A stretch of DNA of 64,000 nt. Source: Flavobacterium suaedae (GTDB lineage: Bacteria; Bacteroidota; Bacteroidia; Flavobacteriales; Flavobacteriaceae). This document shows, in pieces, positions 53,117-61,524 of this stretch (position 1 is the stretch's first letter; every line of letters starts with the position of its first letter). A program made the position numbers and the translations under genes. The stretch is from assembly GCF_014642915.1 (NCBI RefSeq), contig NZ_BMJE01000004.1, positions 124,001 to 188,000 on the forward strand. Direction: 5' to 3'. The notes beneath the pieces are model-generated. The model did not search any database. It saw only the letters and a program-made list of their open reading frames with translations, and had not been told where the DNA came from.

Positions 53117-53647
53117 TTAAAGGCTATAATTTAAAAGAGCATAATATGGATTACCTCTAAGCTCCAGTAATTTGGCAAAAGCGGGCTCGGTTTTATACCC
53201 TTCTTTTTTTAAAGCTATTATTTGCTGCCTAAATTGCTCACCTTCTTTTTCTAATATCTGATACTCAATAAGCATGTGCCTGTAAGCATTTTGTTCTTCC
53301 GATTTTCTGTTTTGTCCAAATATCTCAATTTCAAAATCATCAAATATAAAATTGCATACTACCGTTTTATAATTAGGGTCAATATCTTCAGCTTCTCTTA
53401 TTGTAAAACCTTTATAGTCGCTAAACTCTTTTTTTAATGTTGCTGTAAAAACAGCAACGTCATTAAAACAACATATTATATCAAGGTCACTATTATCAAT
53501 ATCTATTGCAATTGGTATTGTTCCGGCAAGTAGCGGGCTGAAATCAGTGAGCTTTTCCCAAACACCATATTTAGTTAGTATCCTGTAGGCTTCTTGCTGC
53601 TTTTTATTACCTTGTTTAAGATAACTTATTGTTTTAAAATGATTCAT
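53117..53647 (-). CDS. DUF4269 protein (nucleotidyltransferase-like)
   Basis: The ATG at 53647 gives 176 residues (MNHFKTISYLKQGNKKQQ), the usual family start; two upstream ATG codons in frame (53665, 53686) add an unlikely hydrophobic leader. A GTIPIAIDIDNSDLDIICC motif resembles the GS...DxD metal site of the nucleotidyltransferase fold, and NFIFDDFEIEIFGQ supplies a third acidic residue. Function unknown. An inverted repeat ATAGGTA/TACCTAT at 53689-53713 lies upstream, between this gene and the divergent lipoprotein gene. Confidence 0.82.
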   Translation of the reverse strand: MNHFKTISYLKQGNKKQQEAYRILTKYGVWEKLTDFSPLLAGTIPIAIDIDNSDLDIICCFNDVAVFTATLKKEFSDYKGFTIREAEDIDPNYKTVVCNFIFDDFEIEIFGQNRKSEEQNAYRHMLIEYQILEKEGEQFRQQIIALKKEGYKTEPAFAKLLELRGNPYYALLNYSL

Positions 53648-53698
53648 TTCGCCCTGTTTGTGCATAAAAATAAAGAAATTACCCATACATAGGTATTT

Positions 53699-53726
53699 TT
53701 TGCTATTACCTATACGCTTAATTTTG
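53699..53726 (+). promoter_or_regulatory. Promoter of the lipoprotein gene at 53784
   Basis: TTTG (53699-53702), 16-base spacer, TAATTTTG (53719-53726). The -33 box lies in the loop of the ATAGGTA/TACCTAT inverted repeat (53689-53713), so a protein bound there would control it. Confidence 0.5.
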
Positions 53727-53783
53727 TCAATGTTAAATAGTTAGAATATACAACTATATACAAACCAACCAATCTATTTTATT

Positions 53784-54290
53784 ATGAAAAACCATCTATT
53801 CTTAAAGGTGCTGGTTCTTTTTGTCATGAGTGTGACTTTTACAGCTTGTTCCGGTGATGATGGTGTAGAAGACAGATATACAGGTGTTCCTAAAGGTAAA
53901 ATAGCTCCTGTTGCAGATCGACATAAACTCCTTACCGGCTATCCTGAAGTCGAAAATGGAAGTATAGATGAAGGGAGCCAAGTATGGTGGGTAATAGAGA
54001 AAAGTATTGTAGACTACTACTGTGGCGAAGAATCTGAAAAAATAGATAATGCACAGGAGAATTTTTATTATGCATTTAAAAATGATGGTGTAATATATTA
54101 CAAAGAGGGAGTGAACGGAACGGAATACTCTCACTTTCAATGGGAGTGGAAAGATGCTGATAAAAATGCTATAATGGTAAGCGGAGAAGAGTTTGAACTT
54201 CGTGAATTAAATGCAAACAGTGTAGTATATGCTAGTTATCAGGAAGCAGAAGACTGTTATGCAATTATATGGGAACAATTTAGAAAATAG
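53784..54290 (+). CDS. Lipoprotein of unknown function (168 aa)
   Basis: Lipoprotein signal MKNHLFLKVLVLFVMSVTFTAC, acylated Cys22, then Ser-Gly-Asp-Asp, close to the acidic export tag that sends Bacteroidota lipoproteins to the cell surface. The remainder has alternating strand patterns (FYYAFKNDGVIYYKEGVNG, HFQWEWKDADKNAIMVSGEE) reminiscent of lipocalin-like domains, without a firm match. Monocistronic with a promoter and a compound terminator. Its neighbours give no functional hint. Confidence 0.65.
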   Translation: MKNHLFLKVLVLFVMSVTFTACSGDDGVEDRYTGVPKGKIAPVADRHKLLTGYPEVENGSIDEGSQVWWVIEKSIVDYYCGEESEKIDNAQENFYYAFKNDGVIYYKEGVNGTEYSHFQWEWKDADKNAIMVSGEEFELRELNANSVVYASYQEAEDCYAIIWEQFRK

Positions 54291-54319
54291 TTAATATTTG
54301 TGTTGTGCTTTAGTTTAAG

Positions 54320-54395
54320 CGAAAAAGGTGCTTTTCGTTAAAACAAGAGTTAGTGTAGGAGGAGGGGTTGCTGGAGAGTAACCCCTTGTTTTTTT
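54320..54395 (+). terminator. Compound terminator after the 168-aa lipoprotein
   Basis: CGAAAA/TTTTCG (54320-54338 region) forms a first small hairpin. Then AAAACAAG (54340-54347) pairs with CTTGTTTT, enclosing AGGGGTT/AACCCCT (54363-54386), before a long T run. The inner stem with the T run is the functional core. Confidence 0.7.
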
Positions 54396-54511
54396 AATAT
54401 GCCAAACATGTAAAAAATTGAACTTTAGTTTTTTAGTGTAGAAAAAGATTGTTAGAGCAGAATATTATTATATTTTTATAAAATTATATTATAACCAAAA
54501 AAATCTTACAA

Positions 54512-56434
54512 ATGAAGTTTTTGAAATTTTCGCTGGTATTGTTAATATTTACTGCTGCCGGTTTTTTTTACAGTTGTTCTAAAGATGACAGCCCTTCTAC
54601 AGAAGAAGAGGGAGAAGTAGTAACTCCTTCCGAAGTATACCAAAGTCAGGTAGTAAGCATAGAAATGCCAAATGCAGTGCCTGAACAGCAATATACAGGA
54701 ACACTAGGCGGAAATGCCATACAACTGGTACGTTCCGGTGAAAATGTAGTAATGTTCAAAGTACCTGTAACATTATTAGGCGAAACACATTTAGTAGTAG
54801 CTGATTTAGGGCTCGATTTGCCTTATAATGTGAACGAAACAGTACTTACAGCAACACCGGAGCAAGAGTTAGCTCCACTCTTTACTGATGTAGCAGATTT
54901 TTCTGAATCTATAAGTAACGAGCAAAGTGAAGAAGCAGATATTGTAAACCAATATATAGACTCTTTTAATGCTTACTACAATACGCTTACAGATGCAGAG
55001 AAAGAACAATTAGCAATTAGTTACAAAGCTAATAGCGAATTGTTTAATGGTATTGTAGCAGGAGACCTTACTGCTGGTCGCCCAATGGATATTAATTTCA
55101 ATATTGATACTCAGCTATTAAAACATAAACTGGCAGTACTTGCATTTGGAGGCGGAGTTGCTTTTGTAGTATTAGCCCCAGATCCTCTTGAAAAGTCATT
55201 AGGAGCTTTGGTAGCGGTAATTGCCTGGAAAAAATCTAAAGACTATCTAACAGAGTTTATGAGCGCGAAGCTTAAAAAGTTAAATGTGCTTTTTCAAAGT
55301 GTAGCAGGTGATCTTGACAGAGGAAACATGGAGAACTTAACATTTACAAGCGGTGAGCAAGAAAGTTTTTCTTTTGATGTGCAAGGGCGTGATATTGCAT
55401 CGGGCGATGAAGGTTCATCAACAGGCGGGCTTACTACTTTCTTTAATTCTCACGGTATTTTTACAGGAGCAGTAACACAGCTTAATAACGCTATTGAGTT
55501 TGTTAATGATAACTTATTCTTTTCAAACATTAGCCTTATTCCGGTATATACTATGCCAAGTAACCAACCAACTGAAGTTCTTGATGGGGATAGCGCATTT
55601 TTCGATGCCATGCAATTATCAGTAGCTCATAGTAATGTAACAATGAGTGATGTAAGCTTCTCTAATGGAGCCATAAGTATGAAACTTACTATTGATGACC
55701 CTGATGCTGTAAACGGCGACTCGTTAGAAACAACTATAGACTATGCTTACCAAGACGAGTTAAATAGCTTTAGTGGTAGTTTTCCTATAGAGATATTTAA
55801 AGAGGAGCAATTTAACTATGAATTGAGGATAGGCAACTATAATCCTGACTATGATTTGATAGAAACACAAATGACGCTTCAGCAAGGAGATGCGGTAACA
55901 TTTGGTAATTATACTAAGCAAATGGTAAGTTTATTGCTGGATGGAGAGCCTGTAGCTGTAGGTGGTAATGCATTACCTTGGACATCGGTAACATTTGGAG
56001 ATGTACCTGTTTCTGCTGAGCCTGTTATTATGAATGATTATACTTTTTCAGTATATGATGCTACAAACCAAAGATCGGTAAACTTTACGCTCGACCTTAC
56101 TTTAACAAATAATGGTTATGCTACCTTAGTAGGAGCAACTGTTACGATAAATAATTACTTAGATGTAACTTTTCATGCGAATGGTACATATACGAGTGTA
56201 TATGAAGATGGTTCTACCGGACCTTCCAACTCATATACTTGGCTACCTACGGGAGCTTATGGATGGACTGACTGTACCCCCTATGGTGGAGAAATTTTAG
56301 ATGATATGGTTGCCGGAGGAGTACATGCGCCGGGAATAGCCGCAAATTATGTAAGTATACTCGAAAACGGTACATTCTCAGCAAATAGTACTTATGCTTG
56401 TGAAGGTTTTAGTGGTTATATTTCTATAGAATAA
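54512..56434 (+). CDS. Large lipoprotein of unknown function (640 aa)
   Basis: Signal MKFLKFSLVLLIFTAAGFFYSC, acylated Cys22, followed by Ser-Lys-Asp-Asp: a good match to the K-D/E-D/E surface-export signal. Residues about 205-235 form a hydrophobic, Gly-rich segment (LAVLAFGGGVAFVVLAPDP) that could insert in a membrane. The C-terminal 250 residues are rich in beta-strand patterns and Asn/Thr, ending in a GYISIE strand. Some features recall large Bacteroidota surface proteins, but I recognise no domain. Acidic overall. Single-gene unit. Confidence 0.65.
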   Translation: MKFLKFSLVLLIFTAAGFFYSCSKDDSPSTEEEGEVVTPSEVYQSQVVSIEMPNAVPEQQYTGTLGGNAIQLVRSGENVVMFKVPVTLLGETHLVVADLGLDLPYNVNETVLTATPEQELAPLFTDVADFSESISNEQSEEADIVNQYIDSFNAYYNTLTDAEKEQLAISYKANSELFNGIVAGDLTAGRPMDINFNIDTQLLKHKLAVLAFGGGVAFVVLAPDPLEKSLGALVAVIAWKKSKDYLTEFMSAKLKKLNVLFQSVAGDLDRGNMENLTFTSGEQESFSFDVQGRDIASGDEGSSTGGLTTFFNSHGIFTGAVTQLNNAIEFVNDNLFFSNISLIPVYTMPSNQPTEVLDGDSAFFDAMQLSVAHSNVTMSDVSFSNGAISMKLTIDDPDAVNGDSLETTIDYAYQDELNSFSGSFPIEIFKEEQFNYELRIGNYNPDYDLIETQMTLQQGDAVTFGNYTKQMVSLLLDGEPVAVGGNALPWTSVTFGDVPVSAEPVIMNDYTFSVYDATNQRSVNFTLDLTLTNNGYATLVGATVTINNYLDVTFHANGTYTSVYEDGSTGPSNSYTWLPTGAYGWTDCTPYGGEILDDMVAGGVHAPGIAANYVSILENGTFSANSTYACEGFSGYISIE

Positions 56435-56458
56435 ATGATTATTATAGATAGAGTTATA

Positions 56459-56491
56459 AAAAACGGGCTGCTTTTTAAGCAGCCCGTTTTT
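56459..56491. terminator. Bidirectional terminator
   Basis: AAAAACGGGCTGCT and AGCAGCCCGTTTTT form a perfect stem around TTTTA; useful for both the lipoprotein gene (plus) and the XRE-S24 gene (minus), whose stop lies 5 nt away. Confidence 0.92.
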
Positions 56492-56495
56492 CTTG

Positions 56496-57254
56496 CTAAG
56501 AAGTTTTTTGGCGCAATGCAGCTATAGCATTTTCCAGTTGTGCTAAACGTTGCTCCGTTGCGTTTTCAGAAGCAGGCACAGTATAGCGAAATATATGTAC
56601 TACACTCCAAACCCCTTTTATATCTTTACTATTTACTGTTATAGGCTCTACACCGGGATGGTTAGCATTTAAAACCACTTTGCTGTTTTGGTAGCTTACT
56701 TTTCTAAAATATAAATCATCCTTAGTGGTTATAATAGCAAGCTGCCCGTTTATTCGTTCAATATCAGTTAGTGGTGTCTGTTTGCCTATAACAATATCTT
56801 TAGGTAAAAAACCTGCTGCCCCGCCCGACATGGTAAGGTCGCTAACCACAAAAGCCAGCTTATCTTTCCCTGTTACGTTAGGGAGATAAATATTATTCAA
56901 ATCAACTTTGCTAATATTATTAGTATTGTTGAAATCTTTAATAAAAACCTCTTTCTTGTCTTCAGTTATGTAAGGTATTCCTTCTAATTTTTGGCTAGTA
57001 TCGTTAGCAGGATTGGTAGTTAAAGCATCATTAAAGCGTAAAAGCTGGTTAACGGTAAGCTCTTTTGTTACCAGTTGTTCCAGTCCTATGCTAAAATGAT
57101 TAGCAATTTTTATAATGGTTTCCAGCTTAGGGTTACTCCTGTCTTCTTCATAAGCACCAAGCGTAGCGCGCTTTAAATCAAATAGTTCTGCAAATTCCTG
57201 CTGACTCATTCCGTGTACGCTGCGTATCTTTTTTAAATTCTTACCAAACACCAT
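56496..57254 (-). CDS. XRE-family repressor with S24/LexA-like C-terminal domain
   Basis: 252 residues. HTH at about 5-60 (LKKIRSVHGMSQQEFAELFD, LKRATLGAYEEDRSNPKLET), then a linker and a C-terminal S24-like beta domain (about 115-225: GFLPKDIVIGKQTPL, NGQLAIITTKDDLYFRKVSY) as in CI/LexA-type repressors. I do not see a clear Ser-Lys dyad, so it may be a non-cleaving sensor. A short coiled coil (ATEQRLAQLENAIAALRQK) ends the protein. It is divergent from the YbjN-PspA-flotillin cluster, and the region between carries a long inverted repeat; it is the probable repressor of that cluster and itself. Confidence 0.87.
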   Translation of the reverse strand: MVFGKNLKKIRSVHGMSQQEFAELFDLKRATLGAYEEDRSNPKLETIIKIANHFSIGLEQLVTKELTVNQLLRFNDALTTNPANDTSQKLEGIPYITEDKKEVFIKDFNNTNNISKVDLNNIYLPNVTGKDKLAFVVSDLTMSGGAAGFLPKDIVIGKQTPLTDIERINGQLAIITTKDDLYFRKVSYQNSKVVLNANHPGVEPITVNSKDIKGVWSVVHIFRYTVPASENATEQRLAQLENAIAALRQKTS

Positions 57255-57264
57255 AATAAATTAT

Positions 57265-57327
57265 TTTGCTAATAATATTTGCAAATTAAAATAATTTCTG
57301 TAAATTTGTACTAACATTATTAGCAAA
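57265..57327. promoter_or_regulatory. Long inverted-repeat operator between repressor and Psp-like cluster
   Basis: TTTGCTAATAAT (57265-57276) and ATTATTAGCAAA (57316-57327) are exact reverse complements, 51 nt apart centre to centre. A 10-bp palindrome ATTTGCAAAT (57277-57286) and a third half-site ATGCTAATAT (57338-57347) lie in the same region. A -7-like TATATTTG for the minus strand (57331-57324) overlaps the right arm. Confidence 0.65.
57278..57308 (+). promoter_or_regulatory. Promoter of the YbjN-PspA-flotillin cluster
   Basis: TTTG (57278-57281), 19-base spacer, TAAATTTG (57301-57308): an exact match to the Bacteroidota consensus, lying wholly between the arms of the inverted repeat. 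It predicts a leader of about 147 nt before the first gene at 57462. Confidence 0.65.
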
Positions 57328-57461
57328 TATAAGAATAATGCTAATATATTGAGCCGTTTTAGGTTAAAAAGTTTGCTTTTGCTGTTAAAAACTATTTAGG
57401 TTGATACTTGTAAAGGCACGAAAAAAGACCGAGTTTTATAAAATTATTTAATACCTGTACC

Positions 57462-57857
57462 ATGAAAGACTATTTTGCAGTGGTTAAAAGTTACCTGAAT
57501 GAACTCGAGCTGGAAGTTAAACATGAAAGCAAGGAAGATGGTGTTTTCATAGTAAGCAGCGAGCAGGATGGTATTGTTAACCTTATTATTTGTGTAGCGT
57601 ACCCTATTGTTATTTTTGAACAGTACCTTTTTGAGGTTAAGCCCGATGCTTATCCGGTATTCAAAGAGCTGTTGCAAAAAAACCGGGATATAATACACGG
57701 TGCTTTTGTTCTTGATGATACAGGCAGAAAAGTAATTTTCAGAGATTCACTTCAAATAGAGAACTTAGACCAAAACGAATTCGGAGCAACATTAAATTCG
57801 CTCAGCTTGTTGCTGAATGAGTATTCGGAACAGATTATTAACTTTTCAAAACATTAG
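57462..57857 (+). CDS. YbjN/CesT-like small protein
   Basis: 131 residues of the YbjN-like (type III secretion chaperone-like) fold: KDYFAVVKSYLNELELEVKH, FIVSSEQDGIVNLIICVAYP, FKELLQKNRDIIHGAFVLDD and an acidic C-terminal helix with LNSLSLLLNEYSEQI. These proteins act as small chaperones or adaptors; precise partner unknown. First gene of the plus-strand cluster, 4 nt before the pspA start. It has the leader context TACCATG shared with other genes of the cluster. Confidence 0.78.
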   Translation: MKDYFAVVKSYLNELELEVKHESKEDGVFIVSSEQDGIVNLIICVAYPIVIFEQYLFEVKPDAYPVFKELLQKNRDIIHGAFVLDDTGRKVIFRDSLQIENLDQNEFGATLNSLSLLLNEYSEQIINFSKH

Positions 57858-57861
57858 AATG

Positions 57862-58572
57862 ATGAAATTTTTAAGAAGACTATTCAAAATCGGGCAGGCT
57901 GAGATGCACAGTGCAATAGATGGTATAGAGGACCCGATAAAAATGACAGAGCAAGGTATAAGAGATATGAAGCAGGATTTAGAGAAAAGCCTTGAAGCAC
58001 TGGCACAAGTAAAAGCCATGAGCATACGTGCTAAAAACGAAATGGAAGATTACAGCAATAAAGCTGAAGACTATAATGAAAAAGCAATGCTATTGCTTAA
58101 AAAAGCCCAAAAGGGTGATATGCCTGCGGAAGATGCTGACAGACTTGCAACAGAAGCACTGCTTAAAAAAGAAGAAGCACTGGCAGGTAAAACACGTGCA
58201 GAGGGCGATAAGGAAAAGTTTGACCAGAATGTGCTGCAAATGGAAGGTAATGTACAAACCATTAAGCAGAATATTAACAAGTGGGAAAACGAACTTAAAA
58301 TACTTCGCTCTCGTGTTAAAGTTGCTGATGCAACCAAGAACCTTAACAAGCAAATGGCTAATATAGACAGTAATGGTACTATATCGCTTTTAGAACGTAT
58401 GAAAGAAAAAGTAATACAGGAAGAAGCACTTGCCGAAGCTTATGGAGATATAGCCGATTCAACAAAATCTGTAGATGCTGAAATAGATAGTGCTATAGAT
58501 GTAAAAAAGTCTAAAGCAACTAGCGAGCTGGAAAAGCTTAAAGAACAAATGGGAATTACCCCAAAAGAATAA
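57862..58572 (+). CDS. pspA: PspA/IM30-family phage-shock protein
   Basis: 236 residues, almost entirely helical coiled coil. ATG codons at 57859 and 57862 are both possible; the second gives MKFLRRLFKIGQAEMHSAID, with the usual amphipathic N-terminal helix. The acidic/basic heptads LEKSLEALAQVKAMSIRAKN and ENELKILRSRVKVADATKNL match PspA/IM30. It forms ESCRT-III-like rods on stressed inner membranes. No PspF, PspB or PspC is present, so control must differ from E. coli; an XRE-S24 repressor is the local candidate. Confidence 0.88.
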   Translation: MKFLRRLFKIGQAEMHSAIDGIEDPIKMTEQGIRDMKQDLEKSLEALAQVKAMSIRAKNEMEDYSNKAEDYNEKAMLLLKKAQKGDMPAEDADRLATEALLKKEEALAGKTRAEGDKEKFDQNVLQMEGNVQTIKQNINKWENELKILRSRVKVADATKNLNKQMANIDSNGTISLLERMKEKVIQEEALAEAYGDIADSTKSVDAEIDSAIDVKKSKATSELEKLKEQMGITPKE

Positions 58573-58587
58573 TAACACAAACCAACC

Positions 58588-59241
58588 ATGCAGGAATTAC
58601 TGGAAGTTTCTTTTTCGCCTGTTAATGCATTTTTTACTGTAATGTCCATTATTTTGGTCATATACTGGGTGCTGGTAATTATTGCCGGACTTGATCCTGA
58701 CCATTTTAGTGTAGATTTTGATGCCGCCGATGTAGATGCTGATTTTGACAATGATGTTACCGGAGGAGAAAATGCAGCACAGGGAAGCAGCTTTATGCGG
58801 ATACTGGAGTATTTTAATTTTGATGAACTTCCGCTTATGTTCATTGTTACTATTATGTTCTTTAGTATGTGGCTTATAGGGGTAAACATTACCTACTATT
58901 TGGGTGTAGAAAGTACGTTTTTAGGATTCCTGTTAATTATACCAAACTTAATTTTCAGCCTTTTTGTGGTAAAACTGATAAGTAAGCCTTTAGGGTATTT
59001 GTACCGTAAAGTAAACCACAAAGGCGAACCTGAAATTGATTTTTTAGGACGCAGATGTACCATAGTGTCTTCATTAGGAGAAAACAGAACCGGTATGGTA
59101 GAGCTCACCGTAAACGGAGATCCTATAAAAATTTATGCGCGCAGTAATACAGAAGATACATTGGTTGCAGGACAACAGGCAGTTATAGTTGCTGAAAGCA
59201 GCGACAAAAAATACTACCTGGTTGAAAAATTTGATTATTAA
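58588..59241 (+). CDS. YqiJ/NfeD-like membrane protein with OB domain
   Basis: 217 residues of the YqiJ (DUF1449) type. Three to four membrane helices (about 12-32, 75-95 and 108-130) are separated by an Asp-rich loop (DFDAADVDADFDNDV). A C-terminal OB-fold domain (about 150-215) has EIDFLGRRCTIVSSLGENRT and GQQAVIVAESSDKKYYLVE. E. coli YqiJ is 209 aa and is encoded with flotillin YqiK, the same pairing as here. NfeD/OB proteins work with SPFH proteins in membrane domains. It follows pspA by 15 nt. Confidence 0.88.
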   Translation: MQELLEVSFSPVNAFFTVMSIILVIYWVLVIIAGLDPDHFSVDFDAADVDADFDNDVTGGENAAQGSSFMRILEYFNFDELPLMFIVTIMFFSMWLIGVNITYYLGVESTFLGFLLIIPNLIFSLFVVKLISKPLGYLYRKVNHKGEPEIDFLGRRCTIVSSLGENRTGMVELTVNGDPIKIYARSNTEDTLVAGQQAVIVAESSDKKYYLVEKFDY

Positions 59242-59264
59242 CAAATCTTAAAAATCCAACTACC

Positions 59265-59339
59265 ATGATATCATTATTTATATTTATTGTCGAGGTTTTT
59301 GCAAACCTCGTGCAAACCATTGTTGAAAGTATTTTGTAA
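59265..59339 (+). CDS. 24-residue hydrophobic peptide ORF between yqiJ and flotillin genes
   Basis: MISLFIFIVEVFANLVQTIV then ESIL, stop TAA. It is hydrophobic enough for one short membrane helix with two Glu. It has the same initiation context (CCAACTACCATG) as its neighbours (CCAACCATG at 58588, CATACCATG at 61908), which supports translation. A perfect 8-bp hairpin CGAGGTTT-TTGC-AAACCTCG (59291-59310) lies inside the ORF. Either a real micropeptide of the flotillin complex or a structured spacer. Confidence 0.45.
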   Translation: MISLFIFIVEVFANLVQTIVESIL

Positions 59340-59375
59340 ACCAATTAATTTATAACCAACCAATAATTTAAAAAA

Positions 59376-61436
59376 ATGTTAGGAGATTCTTTGCTTGTTA
59401 CCATGATAGCTATAATTGTTGTAGTTATCGGACTTTTGGTATGGATTATTTCCATGTACAAAAAAACCATACAGGGTAAGGTAATAGTACGTACCGGTAG
59501 CGGTGGTACTAAAGTGTTTTTCAATGCCGGCCTTATAGTACCCGTACTGCACAAAATGGAGATTATGGATATCTCCGTAAAAAAACTCGATGTAGAACGT
59601 ACAGGCGTTAACGGGCTTATCTGTAAGGATAACATCCGTGCGGATATAAAAGTTACGTTCTTCATCAAGATTAATAAATCTACTTCCGATATTATTAATG
59701 TAGCACAGACTATCGGTTGCGAAAGAGCATCAGAAATTGATGTATTAAGACAGTTGTTCGACGCCAAGTTCTCGGAAGCCTTAAAAACAGTAGGTAAAAA
59801 ATTCGATTTCATCGAGTTATACGAAGCCCGAAGTGAATTCCGTGAAGAGATTATATCAATCATCGGTACCGACCTTAACGGCTACATTTTGGACGACTGT
59901 GCAATAGATGACTTGGAACAGACATCGTTAAGCCACCTGAAAGCAGACAATATTCTTGACTCTGAAGGTATCAAGAAAATTACTGAGCTTACGGCTGCAC
60001 AAAACATGAAATCGAACCTTATCCGCAGGGATGAGGAGAAAACCATTCGTAAGCAGGATGTTGAAGCGCGTGAAGCCATTTTAGCGTTAGACCGTCAGTT
60101 AGCCGAGAAAGAAGAAATACAAAAGCGTGAAATAGCTAACATTAAAGCCCGTGAAGAGGCAGAAATAGCTAAAGTAAACGAAGAAGAAAGATTAAAAAGC
60201 GAAACGGCACGCATTAATACCAGCGAGAAAGTACTGGTTGCCGAAGAAAACAAAGACAGGCTTGTTATAGTAGCCGCTAAAAACAAAGAGCGTACTGCTG
60301 CTGTAGAAACCGAGAGAGTAGAAAAAGACCGTGCGTTAGAGCAAACCGAAAGAGAGCGTATAGTAACGCTTGCTCAGATTGAGAAAGAAAAAGCGGTTGA
60401 GGTAGAACGTAAAGATATTCAGAATGTAATCCGCGACAGGGTAATGCTGGAAAAAGGTGTTGTTCAGGAGCAGGAAAACATGAAAGATATTGAGGCATTT
60501 AAAGAAGCCGACAGACAGAAAAAAGTAGCTGTTACATTAGCTGAAAAGGAAAGTGAAGAACTTTACATTAAGCGCATTAAAGCTGCTGAGGCTGAAAAAG
60601 AAGCCATGAAGCAAAAAGCAGAAGAAATCAACATTGATGCTGCTGCAAGAATGGCTGCCAGCGAAAAAGAAGCGGAAGCACGTAAAATATTGGCAGATGC
60701 CAAAGCTAAAGAAGATGCTACTTTAGGATTATCTGAAGCACAGGTAATGCACGCTAAAGCTGATGCCAGCGAAAGACAAGGTATTGTTGATGCTGTTATT
60801 ATTGAGAAGAAAGCCCTTGCGGAAGCAGCAGGTCTTAAAGCAAGAGCAGAAGCCGAGAGAGAGTTCGGACTTTCTGAAGCAAATGTTATTAAAGAGAAAG
60901 CAACAGCAGAGGCTAGCGGTATAGAAGAAAAAGCAGAGGCAATGAAGAAACTTGATGGTGTAGGTAAAGAACACGAAGAGTTTAAACTACGCCTTAACAA
61001 AGAACTTCAGGTAGACCTTGCGCAAATTAACATCCAAAAAGATATTGCCGATGCTCAGGCTAGCGTAATAGGCGAAGCACTTAAAGCCGCTAAGATTGAT
61101 ATTGTGGGTGGCGAAACCATGTTCTTCGACCAGATTGTTAACCAGATAACCAGAGCGAAAGGCTTTGACAGATTAATAGACCACTCTGAAAACGCAACGG
61201 AGATTAAAGATGCTATTTTAGGTGACGGCGGAGAAAATGGTGAAAACCTGTTAGACCGTGTAAAAGGTTTTGCTGATAAGTATGGTATCTCATCAGAAGA
61301 TATTAAAAACTTTACCGTAGCAGGTTTATTAATGGAACTGCAAAAACGCAGTGATGATTCAGAAGAGAAAGGATTATTCTCTAACCTGTTACTGATGGCT
61401 AAAAACATGGGGCTGTCAGGTAAAAAACTGGGGTAA
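59376..61436 (+). CDS. Flotillin-family SPFH protein
   Basis: 686 residues, longer than E. coli YqiK (553). N-terminal membrane helix (about 5-26), SPFH domain (about 28-200; KTIQGKVIVRTGSGGTKVFF, RADIKVTFFIKINKSTSDII), then a very long Glu/Ala/Lys coiled coil with heptads (about 215-560, e.g. EEKTIRKQDVEAREAILALD, EAEIAKVNEEERLK) and a C-terminal oligomerisation region ending KNMGLSGKKLG. It scaffolds membrane microdomains. Partner of the YqiJ-like protein. It ends at a terminator, so downstream genes may use another promoter or read-through. Confidence 0.92.
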   Translation: MLGDSLLVTMIAIIVVVIGLLVWIISMYKKTIQGKVIVRTGSGGTKVFFNAGLIVPVLHKMEIMDISVKKLDVERTGVNGLICKDNIRADIKVTFFIKINKSTSDIINVAQTIGCERASEIDVLRQLFDAKFSEALKTVGKKFDFIELYEARSEFREEIISIIGTDLNGYILDDCAIDDLEQTSLSHLKADNILDSEGIKKITELTAAQNMKSNLIRRDEEKTIRKQDVEAREAILALDRQLAEKEEIQKREIANIKAREEAEIAKVNEEERLKSETARINTSEKVLVAEENKDRLVIVAAKNKERTAAVETERVEKDRALEQTERERIVTLAQIEKEKAVEVERKDIQNVIRDRVMLEKGVVQEQENMKDIEAFKEADRQKKVAVTLAEKESEELYIKRIKAAEAEKEAMKQKAEEINIDAAARMAASEKEAEARKILADAKAKEDATLGLSEAQVMHAKADASERQGIVDAVIIEKKALAEAAGLKARAEAEREFGLSEANVIKEKATAEASGIEEKAEAMKKLDGVGKEHEEFKLRLNKELQVDLAQINIQKDIADAQASVIGEALKAAKIDIVGGETMFFDQIVNQITRAKGFDRLIDHSENATEIKDAILGDGGENGENLLDRVKGFADKYGISSEDIKNFTVAGLLMELQKRSDDSEEKGLFSNLLLMAKNMGLSGKKLG

Positions 61437-61466
61437 CCGAAGTTTAGTTGATTTTTTTAAATAATG

Positions 61467-61507
61467 CCTTCGGTGCGTTACAGCACCGGAGGTTTCTTTT
61501 CCTTTCA
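61467..61507 (+). terminator. Terminator after the flotillin gene
   Basis: CCTTCGGTGC and GCACCGGAGG pair (one G-U) around GTTACA; an interrupted T-run (TTTCTTTTCCTTT) follows, so termination may be partial. Confidence 0.75.
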
Positions 61508-61524
61508 AATTAGCTATATAGTCT

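Noticed and set aside
60563..61000. Ser/Ala-rich open frame antisense to the flotillin gene
   Set aside because: The coiled-coil codon pattern of flotillin leaves the opposite strand open. No start signal or family supports it.
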